Shown piece after piece: positions 35,229-44,298 of a stretch of 64,000 bases of DNA. The translations under genes and the position numbers were made by a program. The stretch comes from CAIVAT01 sp964473485. Its GTDB lineage: Bacteria > Bacteroidota > Bacteroidia > Bacteroidales > FEN-979. The stretch's first letter is position 1. The number at the start of each line of letters is the position of its first letter. The notes below the pieces were generated by a model. It made no database searches and was not told the origin of the DNA. It saw nothing but the letters and a program-made list of their open reading frames with translations. The DNA lies in assembly GCA_964473485.1 (NCBI GenBank), contig CAYYPH010000001.1, positions 62,001 through 126,000 on the forward strand, given 5' to 3'.

Positions 35229-38111
35229 ATGAAAAAATCAGCCATGATATGCTTTTTTGCCATTCCCCTGCTGATCCATGCCCAGGTCAACATCACGTAC
35301 GATGCATTCTGGCAGGACAAGAGTTTCGACTGGATCGCCAACGGGATAGCTTTCAACACCTTCCAGGGGAACATGTACGGGGTGGCTTACCGCAAGTACA
35401 CGATCAATGCTGTTCTTCCCAAGCAGGTTGCGGGCTATCCAACGGTATACATGAAGAACGTTAAGACCGGAAATATGGATCCGTACCCTTTCGGGAGTTA
35501 TAACAGCAGTACGTTTGCTTTCGGTTACCACGGCGAGTCGACGGCCACTGATGCTCCCCAGATCCTGGGCAATGTCATGTTTTTCCAGTTTAACGGCCGG
35601 CTGTGGTATTTCCAGCAGACCAACCCGAAATTGTACACTGCGACGGGGCCCCGCATTACCGATAATTACGAGTGTTTCCAGCAAATGCCCCTCGATGCGG
35701 CTTCCGACGGTTTCAGGTTCTACCTTCATTTCACCGATTGGCCCGATGTGGTTAAAAAGGGAGCCTTCCAGGCTGATTCAAACACCCTGATCTTTATAGG
35801 CCATAACGAAAACACCCAAAGTCAGTATTACAATCGCTGGTACCTGTGGGTTTACAGCTTTGATCCTGCAACCTCCCGCTTTTCACGGGGCAACAGCTAC
35901 CTGCTCGAAGGAGCCATGGGAACAAAATTCGGTGGGGTGGTCAAGCACCGGGAGAAATCAGGCGATGCCTGGTATGTCTTCAGCACCAGCAACCCGGATG
36001 CCTACATCGGTTACCTGACCCGCAACCCGAATCCCGGCATTCCTTTTCTCTACCGCAGGGAAACAAACATCCCGGCCCTGCCGAATTACGGAACCACCCT
36101 TGTCATGGCCGGAAGCATCGAGGGGGGCAGGAAAAACACCCAGGTTGGATCCCCCCAGAACAGTTGCCGGTTAGCAGAGTTTGCCATATCCAATGTCAAA
36201 TCCAGCGACGGGAATTACCACCTGTCGTACCGGGACTTTTATGTCAAATCAGGCACCGTTTACCTCGCCACCCAGGGGGATGTCGTCCTGCCCACCGCAT
36301 CCTATCCCCGCCAGGTGGGCGGGGATTTCTTTTTGCAGGGAGCATACAGCCTGTATCCCTCTTCCTACATGAGCCAGGCTCAGGCGTACGACGGATTGTA
36401 CCAGGTTCTTTGGGTCTATTATCCCGATAAAAACCAGGTCCTCAACGGAATCGGGTTCACTTCCGACATTTGGAGGCCTGTGAAAGGATCCGTCATTGAA
36501 AACGCCGACCTGATGAACGACACGCTGTACCCGGGAATCCGAAACCTGTGGTCGCTGGTAGGCATTGTCGACGGGGCTCCTCCCTGTTCGGTCGACTGGC
36601 CTTTATGGGTGAACTCCCACTCAGCCGAGACAGAACCCACGGAACTGAATTTTACCACCGAACAGGAGTCGGAGACCGAAATATCCAATTCGTATGAAGA
36701 TAAATACACATTCGGTGAAGAGATCAACCTGGGACATTCGGGAGAGGCATTCGGAGCCTCCATGAACGAGGAGTTTTCATATTCGAGCTCTTTTAAGAAC
36801 CTGGTATCATCCGGTACCACCTATACGACAAGCTACACCAACACCTTCGGTCTCGATGAGGAATTCCAGGAGAATGGTTTCTACATCTGGTCGGTCCCTA
36901 ACATCAAGCGGTTCGTCTATATGAAATATGCCTGGTGGGATAATCAATTTATCTATCCCGACTCCTCGACGCTTCAGTTCCTTTTCCGGGTCTATGGCAC
37001 ATCGGTTATAGCGGAAAAGAGAAAGTTGTCAGGTTTTCCCTTTTATGTTGAGAACCCGAACGCTCCGGACCTGGCAGACTGGACGGCACATAAACGCACT
37101 GCCATTTCTTCAAGTGTGAACAGTTTGGGGTTGAACCCGATCCTGAACCTTTCCTGGACGGATGGCTCCCACGGATCGAAAGGAACCTATGCCATTTCGG
37201 GGGATTCCGTGTCGACCTATGAGTCCGGAACTTCGTATGAGGCGAAGATCGGTGTCACGGCCAAAATTCCCGAGATCTTCAAGGCCAATATCAGTGCCGG
37301 GAAGGAGGTGACCTATACCAACGAAACCAGCGTGAAGACAAAATTCGGCCAGGAGATCGAGGCATCGCTCAGCAACCTGACCGCCAAATCCAAGGGGCTT
37401 AACATCGAGGAGCTGAATATCAGTACCTTCTGGTTCAGGCATGAAGATGGTGTAAAATGGTGGTTTTACGACAGCCTGGGCGACCAGCGTCCATGGTACA
37501 TTGCATACATTGTCGACAACGTGGAAAAGGGAACGATCATCCCGTTGGCACCGTTCGACGGGCAGGAATTGAAATCTTCCGAGATGCTCTTTGCCTGGGA
37601 GGCGAAAGGATGCGAGCCGGAACAGTATACTTTTTATATCACGAACATCGGTCGTGTAACCCCGTCGGCAGTCGTTTACCGGCAATCGACCGGGAAATCA
37701 GCAACAATCAGTGTCAGCGACTTCCAGCCAGAGCCGGGCAGAACCTATTACTGGACTGTCAGGGGAACCACCGGGGAACATAGCATGTGGTCCCGTCCCC
37801 GGGCGTTTACGGTGCCGGCAAAGGATACCGCGACAACGGCGGGGGCTGGGCTGAAGGCGATCGTCTATCCGAACCCCGGGACCGGCGAAGACATCCATGT
37901 GTTACTGACCTCCCCGGTATCGGGTAGCGTCCTGCTCTCCCTGTATGAGATCTCCGGCAAACTGCTTTACCGCAAGGATGCCGGTTCCGATCCGGGTTTT
38001 CCGGCCAGCTTTACGATTCCCGCAGGCGGACTTCGGTCAGGAATCTATATTGTCGATATTCGTGCGGACAGCGGCTCATTACTGAAAAAACTGGTCATCC
38101 AAAGCGAATAA
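35229..38111 (+). CDS. T9SS-secreted protein with aerolysin-like module
   Basis: A 960-residue protein: signal peptide (MICFFAIPLLIHAQ), a ~440-residue beta-rich N-terminal region of unknown family, then from ~470 to ~740 a Ser/Thr-rich alternating region (EISNSYEDKYTFGEEINLG, FKNLVSSGTTYTTSYTNTFG, YEAKIGVTAKIPEIFKANI) that reads like the membrane-insertion and stem domains of aerolysin/ETX-MTX2 pore formers. An FN3-like domain (~765-860) and a type A T9SS sorting domain (VYPNPGTGEDIHVLL to LLKKLVIQSE) follow. It may be a surface or secreted pore-forming protein; the resemblance is by pattern only. Confidence 0.65.
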   Translation: MKKSAMICFFAIPLLIHAQVNITYDAFWQDKSFDWIANGIAFNTFQGNMYGVAYRKYTINAVLPKQVAGYPTVYMKNVKTGNMDPYPFGSYNSSTFAFGYHGESTATDAPQILGNVMFFQFNGRLWYFQQTNPKLYTATGPRITDNYECFQQMPLDAASDGFRFYLHFTDWPDVVKKGAFQADSNTLIFIGHNENTQSQYYNRWYLWVYSFDPATSRFSRGNSYLLEGAMGTKFGGVVKHREKSGDAWYVFSTSNPDAYIGYLTRNPNPGIPFLYRRETNIPALPNYGTTLVMAGSIEGGRKNTQVGSPQNSCRLAEFAISNVKSSDGNYHLSYRDFYVKSGTVYLATQGDVVLPTASYPRQVGGDFFLQGAYSLYPSSYMSQAQAYDGLYQVLWVYYPDKNQVLNGIGFTSDIWRPVKGSVIENADLMNDTLYPGIRNLWSLVGIVDGAPPCSVDWPLWVNSHSAETEPTELNFTTEQESETEISNSYEDKYTFGEEINLGHSGEAFGASMNEEFSYSSSFKNLVSSGTTYTTSYTNTFGLDEEFQENGFYIWSVPNIKRFVYMKYAWWDNQFIYPDSSTLQFLFRVYGTSVIAEKRKLSGFPFYVENPNAPDLADWTAHKRTAISSSVNSLGLNPILNLSWTDGSHGSKGTYAISGDSVSTYESGTSYEAKIGVTAKIPEIFKANISAGKEVTYTNETSVKTKFGQEIEASLSNLTAKSKGLNIEELNISTFWFRHEDGVKWWFYDSLGDQRPWYIAYIVDNVEKGTIIPLAPFDGQELKSSEMLFAWEAKGCEPEQYTFYITNIGRVTPSAVVYRQSTGKSATISVSDFQPEPGRTYYWTVRGTTGEHSMWSRPRAFTVPAKDTATTAGAGLKAIVYPNPGTGEDIHVLLTSPVSGSVLLSLYEISGKLLYRKDAGSDPGFPASFTIPAGGLRSGIYIVDIRADSGSLLKKLVIQSE

Positions 38112-38240
38112 TGCCGAAGCTCCGGTTAGCAGGCTGAAAAGGGTCGGTCAACCAGCGGCGATCCGCTGAGTTTACCAATAATTGTTACTTTTGTTGCAAT
38201 CTTATGCATTGTAAAATCATTTAGATTGATTGAATCGCTT

Positions 38241-38807
38241 ATGCCAGAAAACAATTCCTGCGAATGGCCCTCCAACGATCCGCTGATGATCCGGTACCAC
38301 GACGAAGAGTGGGGAGTGCCGCTGCACGACGATCAGAAACTTTTTGAATTCATGGTCCTGGATGCGTTCCAGGCGGGACTGAGCTGGAGGACCGTCCTGC
38401 ACAAACGGGAGAACTTCCGCAAGGCCTTCAACCGGTTCGATTTCCGTAAAGTGGCAAAATACGGCGAAAAGGAGATCGAAAGGCTGATGAACGACGCGGG
38501 GATCATCCGGAACAAGGCCAAGATCCTGGCCACGGTCACCAATGCACGGTGTTTCATGGAGGTACAGCAGGAATTCGGAACCTTCGACCGCTACATATGG
38601 CAGTTTACCGGGGGTACGACGATCGACAACAAACTCAAAAGCCTGAAAGAGATGCCGGTGTCATCTCCCGAATCGGATGCCATGAGCAAAGACCTGAAGA
38701 AGCGCGGGTTCAAATTCGTCGGCACCACCATCTGCTACGCCTTTATGCAGGCCGCCGGGATGGTCAATGACCACCTGGTGGGGTGTGAGAGGCACCATAA
38801 AAAATGA
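38241..38807 (+). CDS. tag: DNA-3-methyladenine glycosylase I
   Basis: A 188-residue Tag enzyme that removes 3-methyladenine from DNA. Family marks are CEWP near the start, YHDEEWGVPLHDDQKLFEFM, the QAGLSWRTVLHKRENFR active-site helix, and the C-terminal zinc residues in VNDHLVGCERH. The ATG at 38241 is preferred to a TTG at 38226. It is followed by microsatellite DNA and a convergent gene. Confidence 0.93.
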   Translation: MPENNSCEWPSNDPLMIRYHDEEWGVPLHDDQKLFEFMVLDAFQAGLSWRTVLHKRENFRKAFNRFDFRKVAKYGEKEIERLMNDAGIIRNKAKILATVTNARCFMEVQQEFGTFDRYIWQFTGGTTIDNKLKSLKEMPVSSPESDAMSKDLKKRGFKFVGTTICYAFMQAAGMVNDHLVGCERHHKK

Positions 38808-38809
38808 GT

Positions 38810-38940
<131 letters not shown>

Positions 38941-39825
38941 CTAATAAAACAGCGTGAACATCCTGCTGATGTTGAACCCCAGGAAGATGTCGCCGTTCGA
39001 CCATTTGCCGCGGGTTTCGGTCAGGAAGGTCTCTTCGTAAAGTCCCCAGGAATTGGTGAGAAAAATCTGGAACACGTGTCCGCCGGTCTCAATATCGACA
39101 CCCAGGGAGAAGGAACTGTAGGCATCCGTTGAGACCACCTGTCCGGGAAAGAGGTAGTGGTATTCGGCATTGATTGACACCCGTTGGCTAACCTTCACGC
39201 GGCCTCCGGCTCCCAGGGTGAAAATGTCGTTTTTATCTTCAGCTGTGGCTACCAAATTCTTATGTACCAGCGAAGGGGTGATCTGCAAGGAGACTGCATT
39301 GCCGAATTTTCTCGCGATCAGCAACTGGAATGCGTAACTCATCCGCGAAGAGACCAGGTTGTCGCGGTCGGGTTCTTCCCATTTGGTCGTATAAATGGCA
39401 GTGTTGGCGAAAACTCCAAGGGTCAGCGGCATTTTTCGGGCCCCAGTGCTCTGACGGAGGATCTTCGCCTTCACGAAGCCATCCCAGGTGTTCTTGTCGG
39501 TGTTCAGTCCGGCCCCGATGCCAAGCCAGGGGGTTATGCCATATTCCAGCCCCAGGCGTATCGTAGCCTGTTTAAGCCCGTAAAGGTTTTCATAACCCGT
39601 GTTGATGGCGCCGAAGTGATGGGAGATGAGGAACAGCAGGTTCTTGGCCGGGGGAAGCTCAATCGATTGCCCGATCACGATCCGCGTGGTCTTGAAGGTG
39701 GCGGCCGTGTAATCGATAACAGGCTCCTCCGTTTTTTCCAGCATGTTCATCAGATCTTCCTGGGCATTCAGCGAAACCCCGATTAGCAGGCAAAGTGCGA
39801 TGGTGATGTTTCTCATGTTACGCAT
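38941..39825 (-). CDS. DUF5777 outer-membrane beta-barrel protein
   Basis: A 294-residue protein with signal peptide (IALCLLIGVSLNAQ) and the DUF5777 layout (FKTTRIVIGQSIELPPAKNL, ISHHFGAINTGYENLYGL, FQIFLTNSWGLYEE). Ends in MFTLFY, a barrel-type terminus. Last gene of a minus-strand set cytochrome c, OB-fold protein, YceI, DUF5777 that recurs in Bacteroidota. Probably an outer-membrane partner of the periplasmic YceI and cytochrome. Confidence 0.82.
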   Translation of the reverse strand: MRNMRNITIALCLLIGVSLNAQEDLMNMLEKTEEPVIDYTAATFKTTRIVIGQSIELPPAKNLLFLISHHFGAINTGYENLYGLKQATIRLGLEYGITPWLGIGAGLNTDKNTWDGFVKAKILRQSTGARKMPLTLGVFANTAIYTTKWEEPDRDNLVSSRMSYAFQLLIARKFGNAVSLQITPSLVHKNLVATAEDKNDIFTLGAGGRVKVSQRVSINAEYHYLFPGQVVSTDAYSSFSLGVDIETGGHVFQIFLTNSWGLYEETFLTETRGKWSNGDIFLGFNISRMFTLFY

Positions 39826-39965
39826 AACTTGATATGTAAATATTTCAAATCCTATGGCAATTATTTGAATTTAATACCGGTTAAGGTTCCAATCATTGTA
39901 TTTTGTCTATCCCTGGCCTTTTCATGGAAAAGGAGGGCTTTATTGCCAGACATCCTTCAGGAACT

Positions 39966-40517
39966 TCAGAAGTTGGCCTTGTCGAGTGTGGTTTCGACCG
40001 TTATATCGATGTTCTTCGAGATGTTGTTGATCACCGCACCCGGGATGTCGATCTTGTAGTCGGGGAGTAGAATGGTGAACTTCGCTTTGGCTAATACCCT
40101 GTCTTTGGTTACCGTGAATGTTCCTTTGACGCTGACGGTTTTGGTCACTCCACGGATCGTCAGTTTCCCGTCGACCGTAACAGGATATTCTCCGTCCTTA
40201 TCGGTCTTCACATCCTTGATATTCGTGACTTTCCCTAGGAAGGTAGCGTTCGGGAATTTATCAGACTCCACGTAATTCTCGTTGAAGTGCTCCTGCATGA
40301 GCGCTTTTTCAAAAGAGAACGACTTCATCAGAACCCGGAAGACAAAGTCGCCCGTTGTCGCATCCAGCGCGGCATTGACGCTGCGGTTATGCGCTTCGAT
40401 TTTTTCGAGCGGCGCATCCGAAAAAAAACGGATATACCCTGTCTTTGTAATGTATTTCTGCCCGGCGGCCGAAACCGCGAACAATACCGTCGTGAGGGCT
40501 ATGAGAATGGTCTTCAT
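39966..40517 (-). CDS. YceI-like periplasmic lipid-binding protein
   Basis: A 183-residue protein with signal peptide (ILIALTTVLFAVSAAGQ) and YceI lipocalin-like strands (FVFRVLMKSFSFEKALMQEH, FPNATFLGKVTNI, LTIRGVTKTVSVKGTF). YceI proteins bind long isoprenoids such as quinones. Here it sits between an OB-fold membrane protein and a DUF5777 barrel, downstream of a cytochrome. Confidence 0.88.
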   Translation of the reverse strand: MKTILIALTTVLFAVSAAGQKYITKTGYIRFFSDAPLEKIEAHNRSVNAALDATTGDFVFRVLMKSFSFEKALMQEHFNENYVESDKFPNATFLGKVTNIKDVKTDKDGEYPVTVDGKLTIRGVTKTVSVKGTFTVTKDRVLAKAKFTILLPDYKIDIPGAVINNISKNIDITVETTLDKANF

Positions 40518-40660
40518 ATTATGAATGATTGAATGAATGAATGATTGATTGAGTGAATGAGTGAATGAGTGAATGAGTGAATTTTCACCCTAATGCCTAT
40601 TGCCTAATGCCTATTGCCTGATTTTGAATTTTGACATTTGAATTTTGAAATTTGAATTAA
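40518..40660. repeat. microsatellite and filler repeat tract
   Basis: GAAT/GAGT tetranucleotide variants at 40522-40580, then CCTAATGCCTATTGCC words and TTTGAATTTTGACATTTGA filler. Similar filler lies at 41603-41640, 42874-42920, 47590-47630 and 54560-54640. Confidence 0.8.
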
Positions 40661-40663
40661 TTG

Positions 40664-41104
40664 TTAATCCCCGCCAACCACCGACCCCTGCTCCAGGACC
40701 ACATCCGTTTCATTGTATCCCGTGCAATATCCCTTGACTGTAACCTCCGTGCCGGGCGACAGTCCAAGCGCTTTCTCCCGGCTTCCGGAAAGTATATTGA
40801 CACGTATCCCTTCATCGCCAAACATTCCCTGGCCAAACACGAACACCACAGTAACGATCGAGTCGGTTTGTTCGACAGCGCTTACCGGCCCAGTCAGCCC
40901 GAGCATTTTACCGTTGAAGATCCGCGCTGCCGCATCCGGGTTGTTTTTAAAACTCCGGTAAACCGCCCCGGCGCTGAGTTGGTAAGCTGCCCGTTCCTTT
41001 TCGAAATCGGGATGCTGTTTGTTATAGACGAAAAAGTACACGTATGCTCCCGCAAGGATGGCTACGATAACCAAACCAAGCCCTATTCTGATCCAGGTTT
41101 TCAT
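40664..41104 (-). CDS. membrane-anchored OB-fold (tRNA_anti-like) protein
   Basis: A 146-residue protein with one N-terminal membrane helix (IGLGLVIVAILAGAYVYFFV) and an OB-fold of the tRNA_anti-like type (FNGKMLGLTGPVSAVEQTD, LSPGTEVTVKGYCTGYNETDVVLE). Substrate unknown. It follows the cytochrome gene after 11 bp, so the two are cotranscribed. Confidence 0.75.
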   Translation of the reverse strand: MKTWIRIGLGLVIVAILAGAYVYFFVYNKQHPDFEKERAAYQLSAGAVYRSFKNNPDAAARIFNGKMLGLTGPVSAVEQTDSIVTVVFVFGQGMFGDEGIRVNILSGSREKALGLSPGTEVTVKGYCTGYNETDVVLEQGSVVGGD

Positions 41105-41115
41105 CAGTATTTACT

Positions 41116-41490
41116 TTAATTGTTAGGCGCCCCGTCATCGATCCATTTCCGGATCTTTGCCAGGTTGCAGTCTGATAACTTTCCGGAACCCTGCGGCATG
41201 GGGATGAAGCCCTGCTGGTGGTCGACAGCGCCCCACAACCGCTGGTCTTCGACAGTCTTTTTAAGTCCGGCGTAGGTGTCGGTGATGATGCCGCCGGTAG
41301 CGATGACGGTGCTGTGGCATGCATTGCAGTTCGCGGTCATGATCGGGGCAATGGTCGCCGAGTAAGTGACCTGCGTCGTATCGCAGGCCGGCGGAACCGG
41401 GTAAAGATCCTCCTCGTTATGATAGGTGCAACCTGCCGCAACTACTGATATCAAGCTAATGATGATTAAAGTTTTAAGGTAATTGTTCAT
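41116..41490 (-). CDS. monohaem c-type cytochrome lipoprotein
   Basis: A 124-residue protein with a lipoprotein signal (LIIISLISVVAAGCTY), one haem-binding motif (CNACH) near residue 57 and a C-terminal IPMPQGSGKLSDCNLAKIRKW region that supplies the usual Met ligand (IPMP). It is the first gene of the cytochrome/OB/YceI/DUF5777 unit. A -7-like CAAAGATA is at 41514-41521. Confidence 0.85.
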   Translation of the reverse strand: MNNYLKTLIIISLISVVAAGCTYHNEEDLYPVPPACDTTQVTYSATIAPIMTANCNACHSTVIATGGIITDTYAGLKKTVEDQRLWGAVDHQQGFIPMPQGSGKLSDCNLAKIRKWIDDGAPNN

Positions 41491-41513
41491 GGATCATTGA
41501 AATTTATTGAACC

Positions 41514-41521
41514 CAAAGATA
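41514..41521 (-). promoter_or_regulatory. -7 box of the cytochrome operon
   Basis: CAAAGATA is the complement of TAnnTTTG, 24 bp before the cytochrome start codon. No -33 TTG at normal distance was seen. Confidence 0.4.
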
Positions 41522-41664
41522 CATAAGAAAACTGACATATGTGAGAAAATGTTAATCATTCAGAAAACATATTCCTCCCCGCAGAATTTTCCTTATTTTG
41601 CAAAAAGAAATTTTGAATTTTGACATTTGATTTTTTTCATTGTCATTATCCCAAACTGATTTTT

Positions 41665-42873
41665 ATGACATTCCCCGAATACTGCAACCTCCCTCTTCCG
41701 TTTGATTATAATGGTCCTGTCGAGATCATCAAGGAAAGTGACGGATTCCGCATCTACATCAACGATGCGCCGATGATGACCAGGCTGAACAACCCTTACA
41801 GCCACTCCTCAGCGCGTGTGTTGCAGTTGATCGCCACTGGGATGATCATGCCGGTTGTCGCCGGTGTATCGCGAATTTCCGGACTCAACCTGTTCGGTTT
41901 CAAAGCAGATATTGTTGACAAGGATCCATTGATGCTCCATGAGGTATTCAGACGGCAGGTGGAAACCGATCCGTTCGTACTCCTGAAGACCACGGGAAAG
42001 ACCGGTGTACAACCTTTGCTGCCGGGTCATGAGTTGTTTTACTTCTCATATCTGACGCTCTCCTCGATGATTCTTTACCTGAACGACCTGATCAATCAAG
42101 CCATCCGTGAACACGTCATGGAGGATGCAGGACCGGACTTTTTTCCGGAACTGATCCAGCAGACGGTTAAATCATTGCCGGTGGTGAAGCAAACCCTGGT
42201 GGCGGTACTGGGTGAGGAGCACAATGCAGGATTGGTCTTGCCATCGGCCATGGTCCAGGGTCTGATCGTCCCCGAAGAGTATGCCAACGGCCTGCTTGCG
42301 TTGCAGCTGCAACCAAAGGAGCGTTATCAGCAGATACTCGCCGAAGCGACGACAGCGGTTGATTATCTGAAAGTATATGCCGCTGCCGAAGAACGGGGCG
42401 CTTCATTGCAGGCGCTGATCGGAGAAGGGGAACATGCCAGGCTGGAGTTTAAATCGACGTTGCGCTGGGACATCAAGGCGGCGAAGACCAACCAGGCGAT
42501 CGAACGCGCATGCCTTAAGACGATATCGGCTTTTCTGAATTCCGATGGCGGAACATTGCTCATCGGGATCCGCGATGACGGATCGGTGGAAGGGATCGAA
42601 ACCGACAAGTTCGTCAATGAAGATAAATTCCTGCTACACCTCTGGACCCTGATCCGCACGTGCCTGGGGCGCGATGTTAGCCCATCCGTCCGCACGCGTC
42701 TTGAGAAAATGGATGAAAAGACCGTCTGCATCGTTCAATGCGCCCGCCACAGCCGTCCCGTTTTCCTGCGGCAGCCCGGTTTCAACGAGGAATTCTACAT
42801 ACGGCTCGGCCCGGCCAGCAACGCCATGGACATCAGCGAAGCGTTAAAATATATTGCAGACCATTGGAAGTGA
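41665..42873 (+). CDS. AlbA_2-domain (Schlafen-like) protein with novel N-terminal region
   Basis: A 402-residue cytoplasmic protein. Residues ~250-400 are an AlbA_2/Schlafen-type putative nucleic-acid or ATP-binding domain (ARLEFKSTLRWD, LNSDGGTLLIGIRDDGSVEGIE, EEFYIRLGPASNAMD). The first ~245 residues (helical, NNPYSHSSARVLQLIATGM) match nothing I know. ATG 41665 (MTFPEYC) is chosen over an upstream frame that overlaps filler DNA. A smaller AlbA_2 gene is at 55792-56439. Confidence 0.75.
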   Translation: MTFPEYCNLPLPFDYNGPVEIIKESDGFRIYINDAPMMTRLNNPYSHSSARVLQLIATGMIMPVVAGVSRISGLNLFGFKADIVDKDPLMLHEVFRRQVETDPFVLLKTTGKTGVQPLLPGHELFYFSYLTLSSMILYLNDLINQAIREHVMEDAGPDFFPELIQQTVKSLPVVKQTLVAVLGEEHNAGLVLPSAMVQGLIVPEEYANGLLALQLQPKERYQQILAEATTAVDYLKVYAAAEERGASLQALIGEGEHARLEFKSTLRWDIKAAKTNQAIERACLKTISAFLNSDGGTLLIGIRDDGSVEGIETDKFVNEDKFLLHLWTLIRTCLGRDVSPSVRTRLEKMDEKTVCIVQCARHSRPVFLRQPGFNEEFYIRLGPASNAMDISEALKYIADHWK

Positions 42874-42930
42874 GGTGAAAATGGAAAATTGAAAATGGAA
42901 AATTGAAAGTTGAAAACGGAAACGTGTTTA

Positions 42931-43977
42931 TTAATTTCTCACAGGATAATATCGATCTTTGAATTTCAGCGCCACTTTGACAAGTAGGATCAGTACAGGC
43001 ACTTCGACAAGGGGACCGATGACCGCCGCGAAGGCTTCTCCCGAATTGATGCCGAACACAGCAATGGCAACCGCGATGGCCAGTTCGAAGTTGTTGCTGG
43101 CTGCCGTGAAGGAGAGGGTGGCTGATTGTGCGTAAGTAGCCCCGACCTTTTTACTCATAAAGAAAGATACCAGGAACATGATGATGAAGTAGATGGTGAG
43201 CGGGATGGCGATGCGCACTACATCCAGCGGTATTCTCACAATGTATTCCCCTTTCAGCGAAAACATGACCAGGATGGTGAAGAGCAGCGCGATCAGCGTA
43301 AGCGGGCTGATCTTCGGAACGAATTTGGTGTGGTACCACTCTTTGCTTTTTACCCGGATCAGGATGAAACGGGTCAGAAATCCGGCGATAAAGGGAATGC
43401 CGAGATAGATGAAGACACTTTCGGCAATCTGCCCGATCGTGATGGCCTCTACCGCGCTGTTGGTCGGAAGCCCGAACCAGGCCGGGAAGACCGCGATAAA
43501 CAGATAAGCATAGACCGAAAACAACAGCACCTGGAAGATCGAGTTGAAGGCGACAAGCCCGGCACAGTACTCCGTGTCGCCTTTGGCGAGTTCGTTCCAC
43601 ACGATCACCATCGCGATGCAGCGGGCCAGGCCGATCAGGATCAGTCCGTACATGTAATCGATGTTGAACTGCAGGAAAATGATGGCCAGCAGGAACATCA
43701 GCACAGGGCCGATCAGCCAGTTCTGGACAAGGGATAATCCCAGCACCTTCGTGTTCCTGAATACATCGCCCAGTTCTTCATACTTTACCTTGGCCAGGGG
43801 AGGATACATCATGACAATGAGCCCGATGGCGATGGGAATATTGGTCGTGCCCGACGACATTGAATTCCAGAAATCCGCAATGCCCGGGGAAAGCCATCCC
43901 CAGAGTACGCCAATGGCCATGGCGAGGAAGATCCACAACGTCAGGTAACGGTCAAGAAATTTCAGTCTTGTTTTCAT
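42931..43977 (-). CDS. acr3: Acr3-type arsenite efflux permease
   Basis: A 348-residue membrane protein with ten helices of the Acr3/BASS fold (YLTLWIFLAMAIGVLWGW, IPIAIGLIVMMYPPLAKVKY, GLILIGLARCIAMVIVWNELAKGD). The conserved Cys in ARCIAMV is the arsenite-binding residue of the family. It pumps As(III) out of the cell. It is the last gene of the arsR-arsCM-Cys-rich-ccdA-hgcA-hgcB-acr3 series, 23 bp after hgcB. Confidence 0.94.
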   Translation of the reverse strand: MKTRLKFLDRYLTLWIFLAMAIGVLWGWLSPGIADFWNSMSSGTTNIPIAIGLIVMMYPPLAKVKYEELGDVFRNTKVLGLSLVQNWLIGPVLMFLLAIIFLQFNIDYMYGLILIGLARCIAMVIVWNELAKGDTEYCAGLVAFNSIFQVLLFSVYAYLFIAVFPAWFGLPTNSAVEAITIGQIAESVFIYLGIPFIAGFLTRFILIRVKSKEWYHTKFVPKISPLTLIALLFTILVMFSLKGEYIVRIPLDVVRIAIPLTIYFIIMFLVSFFMSKKVGATYAQSATLSFTAASNNFELAIAVAIAVFGINSGEAFAAVIGPLVEVPVLILLVKVALKFKDRYYPVRN

Positions 43978-44000
43978 TTGCAGTTTGAATAAATGTTAAT

Positions 44001-44297
44001 TTAACAACAACTTTTGTTTTCCCCGCAATCGCATGTGGGTTCAGTTCCGCGCAGCAAACCATTGATAATGCCGGCGGCGCAACCCACGCCTGATTTTACG
44101 GTGATCGCCCCGTCCCTGCAATTCCTGGCGCAGGCGCCGCATTCCATGCAATGATCCCGGTTCAGGATAACCGCCTTCTTGTTTTCAAACCCGAAAACGG
44201 CATGCGGGCAAACCACCAGGCACATGCGGCACCCGGTGCATTTGAGCGGATCAAGCTGCAGGGTGACCACGGAAGAAAGATATAAAAATCCATTCAT
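44001..44297 (-). CDS. hgcB: HgcB ferredoxin of mercury methylation
   Basis: A 98-residue protein with two 4Fe-4S motifs (C20, C23, C26, C30 and C50, C53, C56, C60), a lone conserved Cys73 (SGVGCAAG) and a C-terminal vicinal pair C97-C98 (ENKSCC). Lone Cys plus terminal Cys pair distinguish HgcB from ordinary ferredoxins. It returns electrons to the HgcA corrinoid and probably binds Hg(II). It starts 1 bp after the hgcA stop; the ATG at 44297 is favoured over an upstream TTG that lies inside hgcA. Confidence 0.93.
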   Translation of the reverse strand: MNGFLYLSSVVTLQLDPLKCTGCRMCLVVCPHAVFGFENKKAVILNRDHCMECGACARNCRDGAITVKSGVGCAAGIINGLLRGTEPTCDCGENKSCC

Positions 44298-44298
44298 A

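Noticed and set aside
43126..43737. A 203-codon plus-strand open frame
   Set aside because: Antisense to the Acr3 gene; very high Asp/Glu/Arg/Gln content is a mirror of hydrophobic membrane codons.
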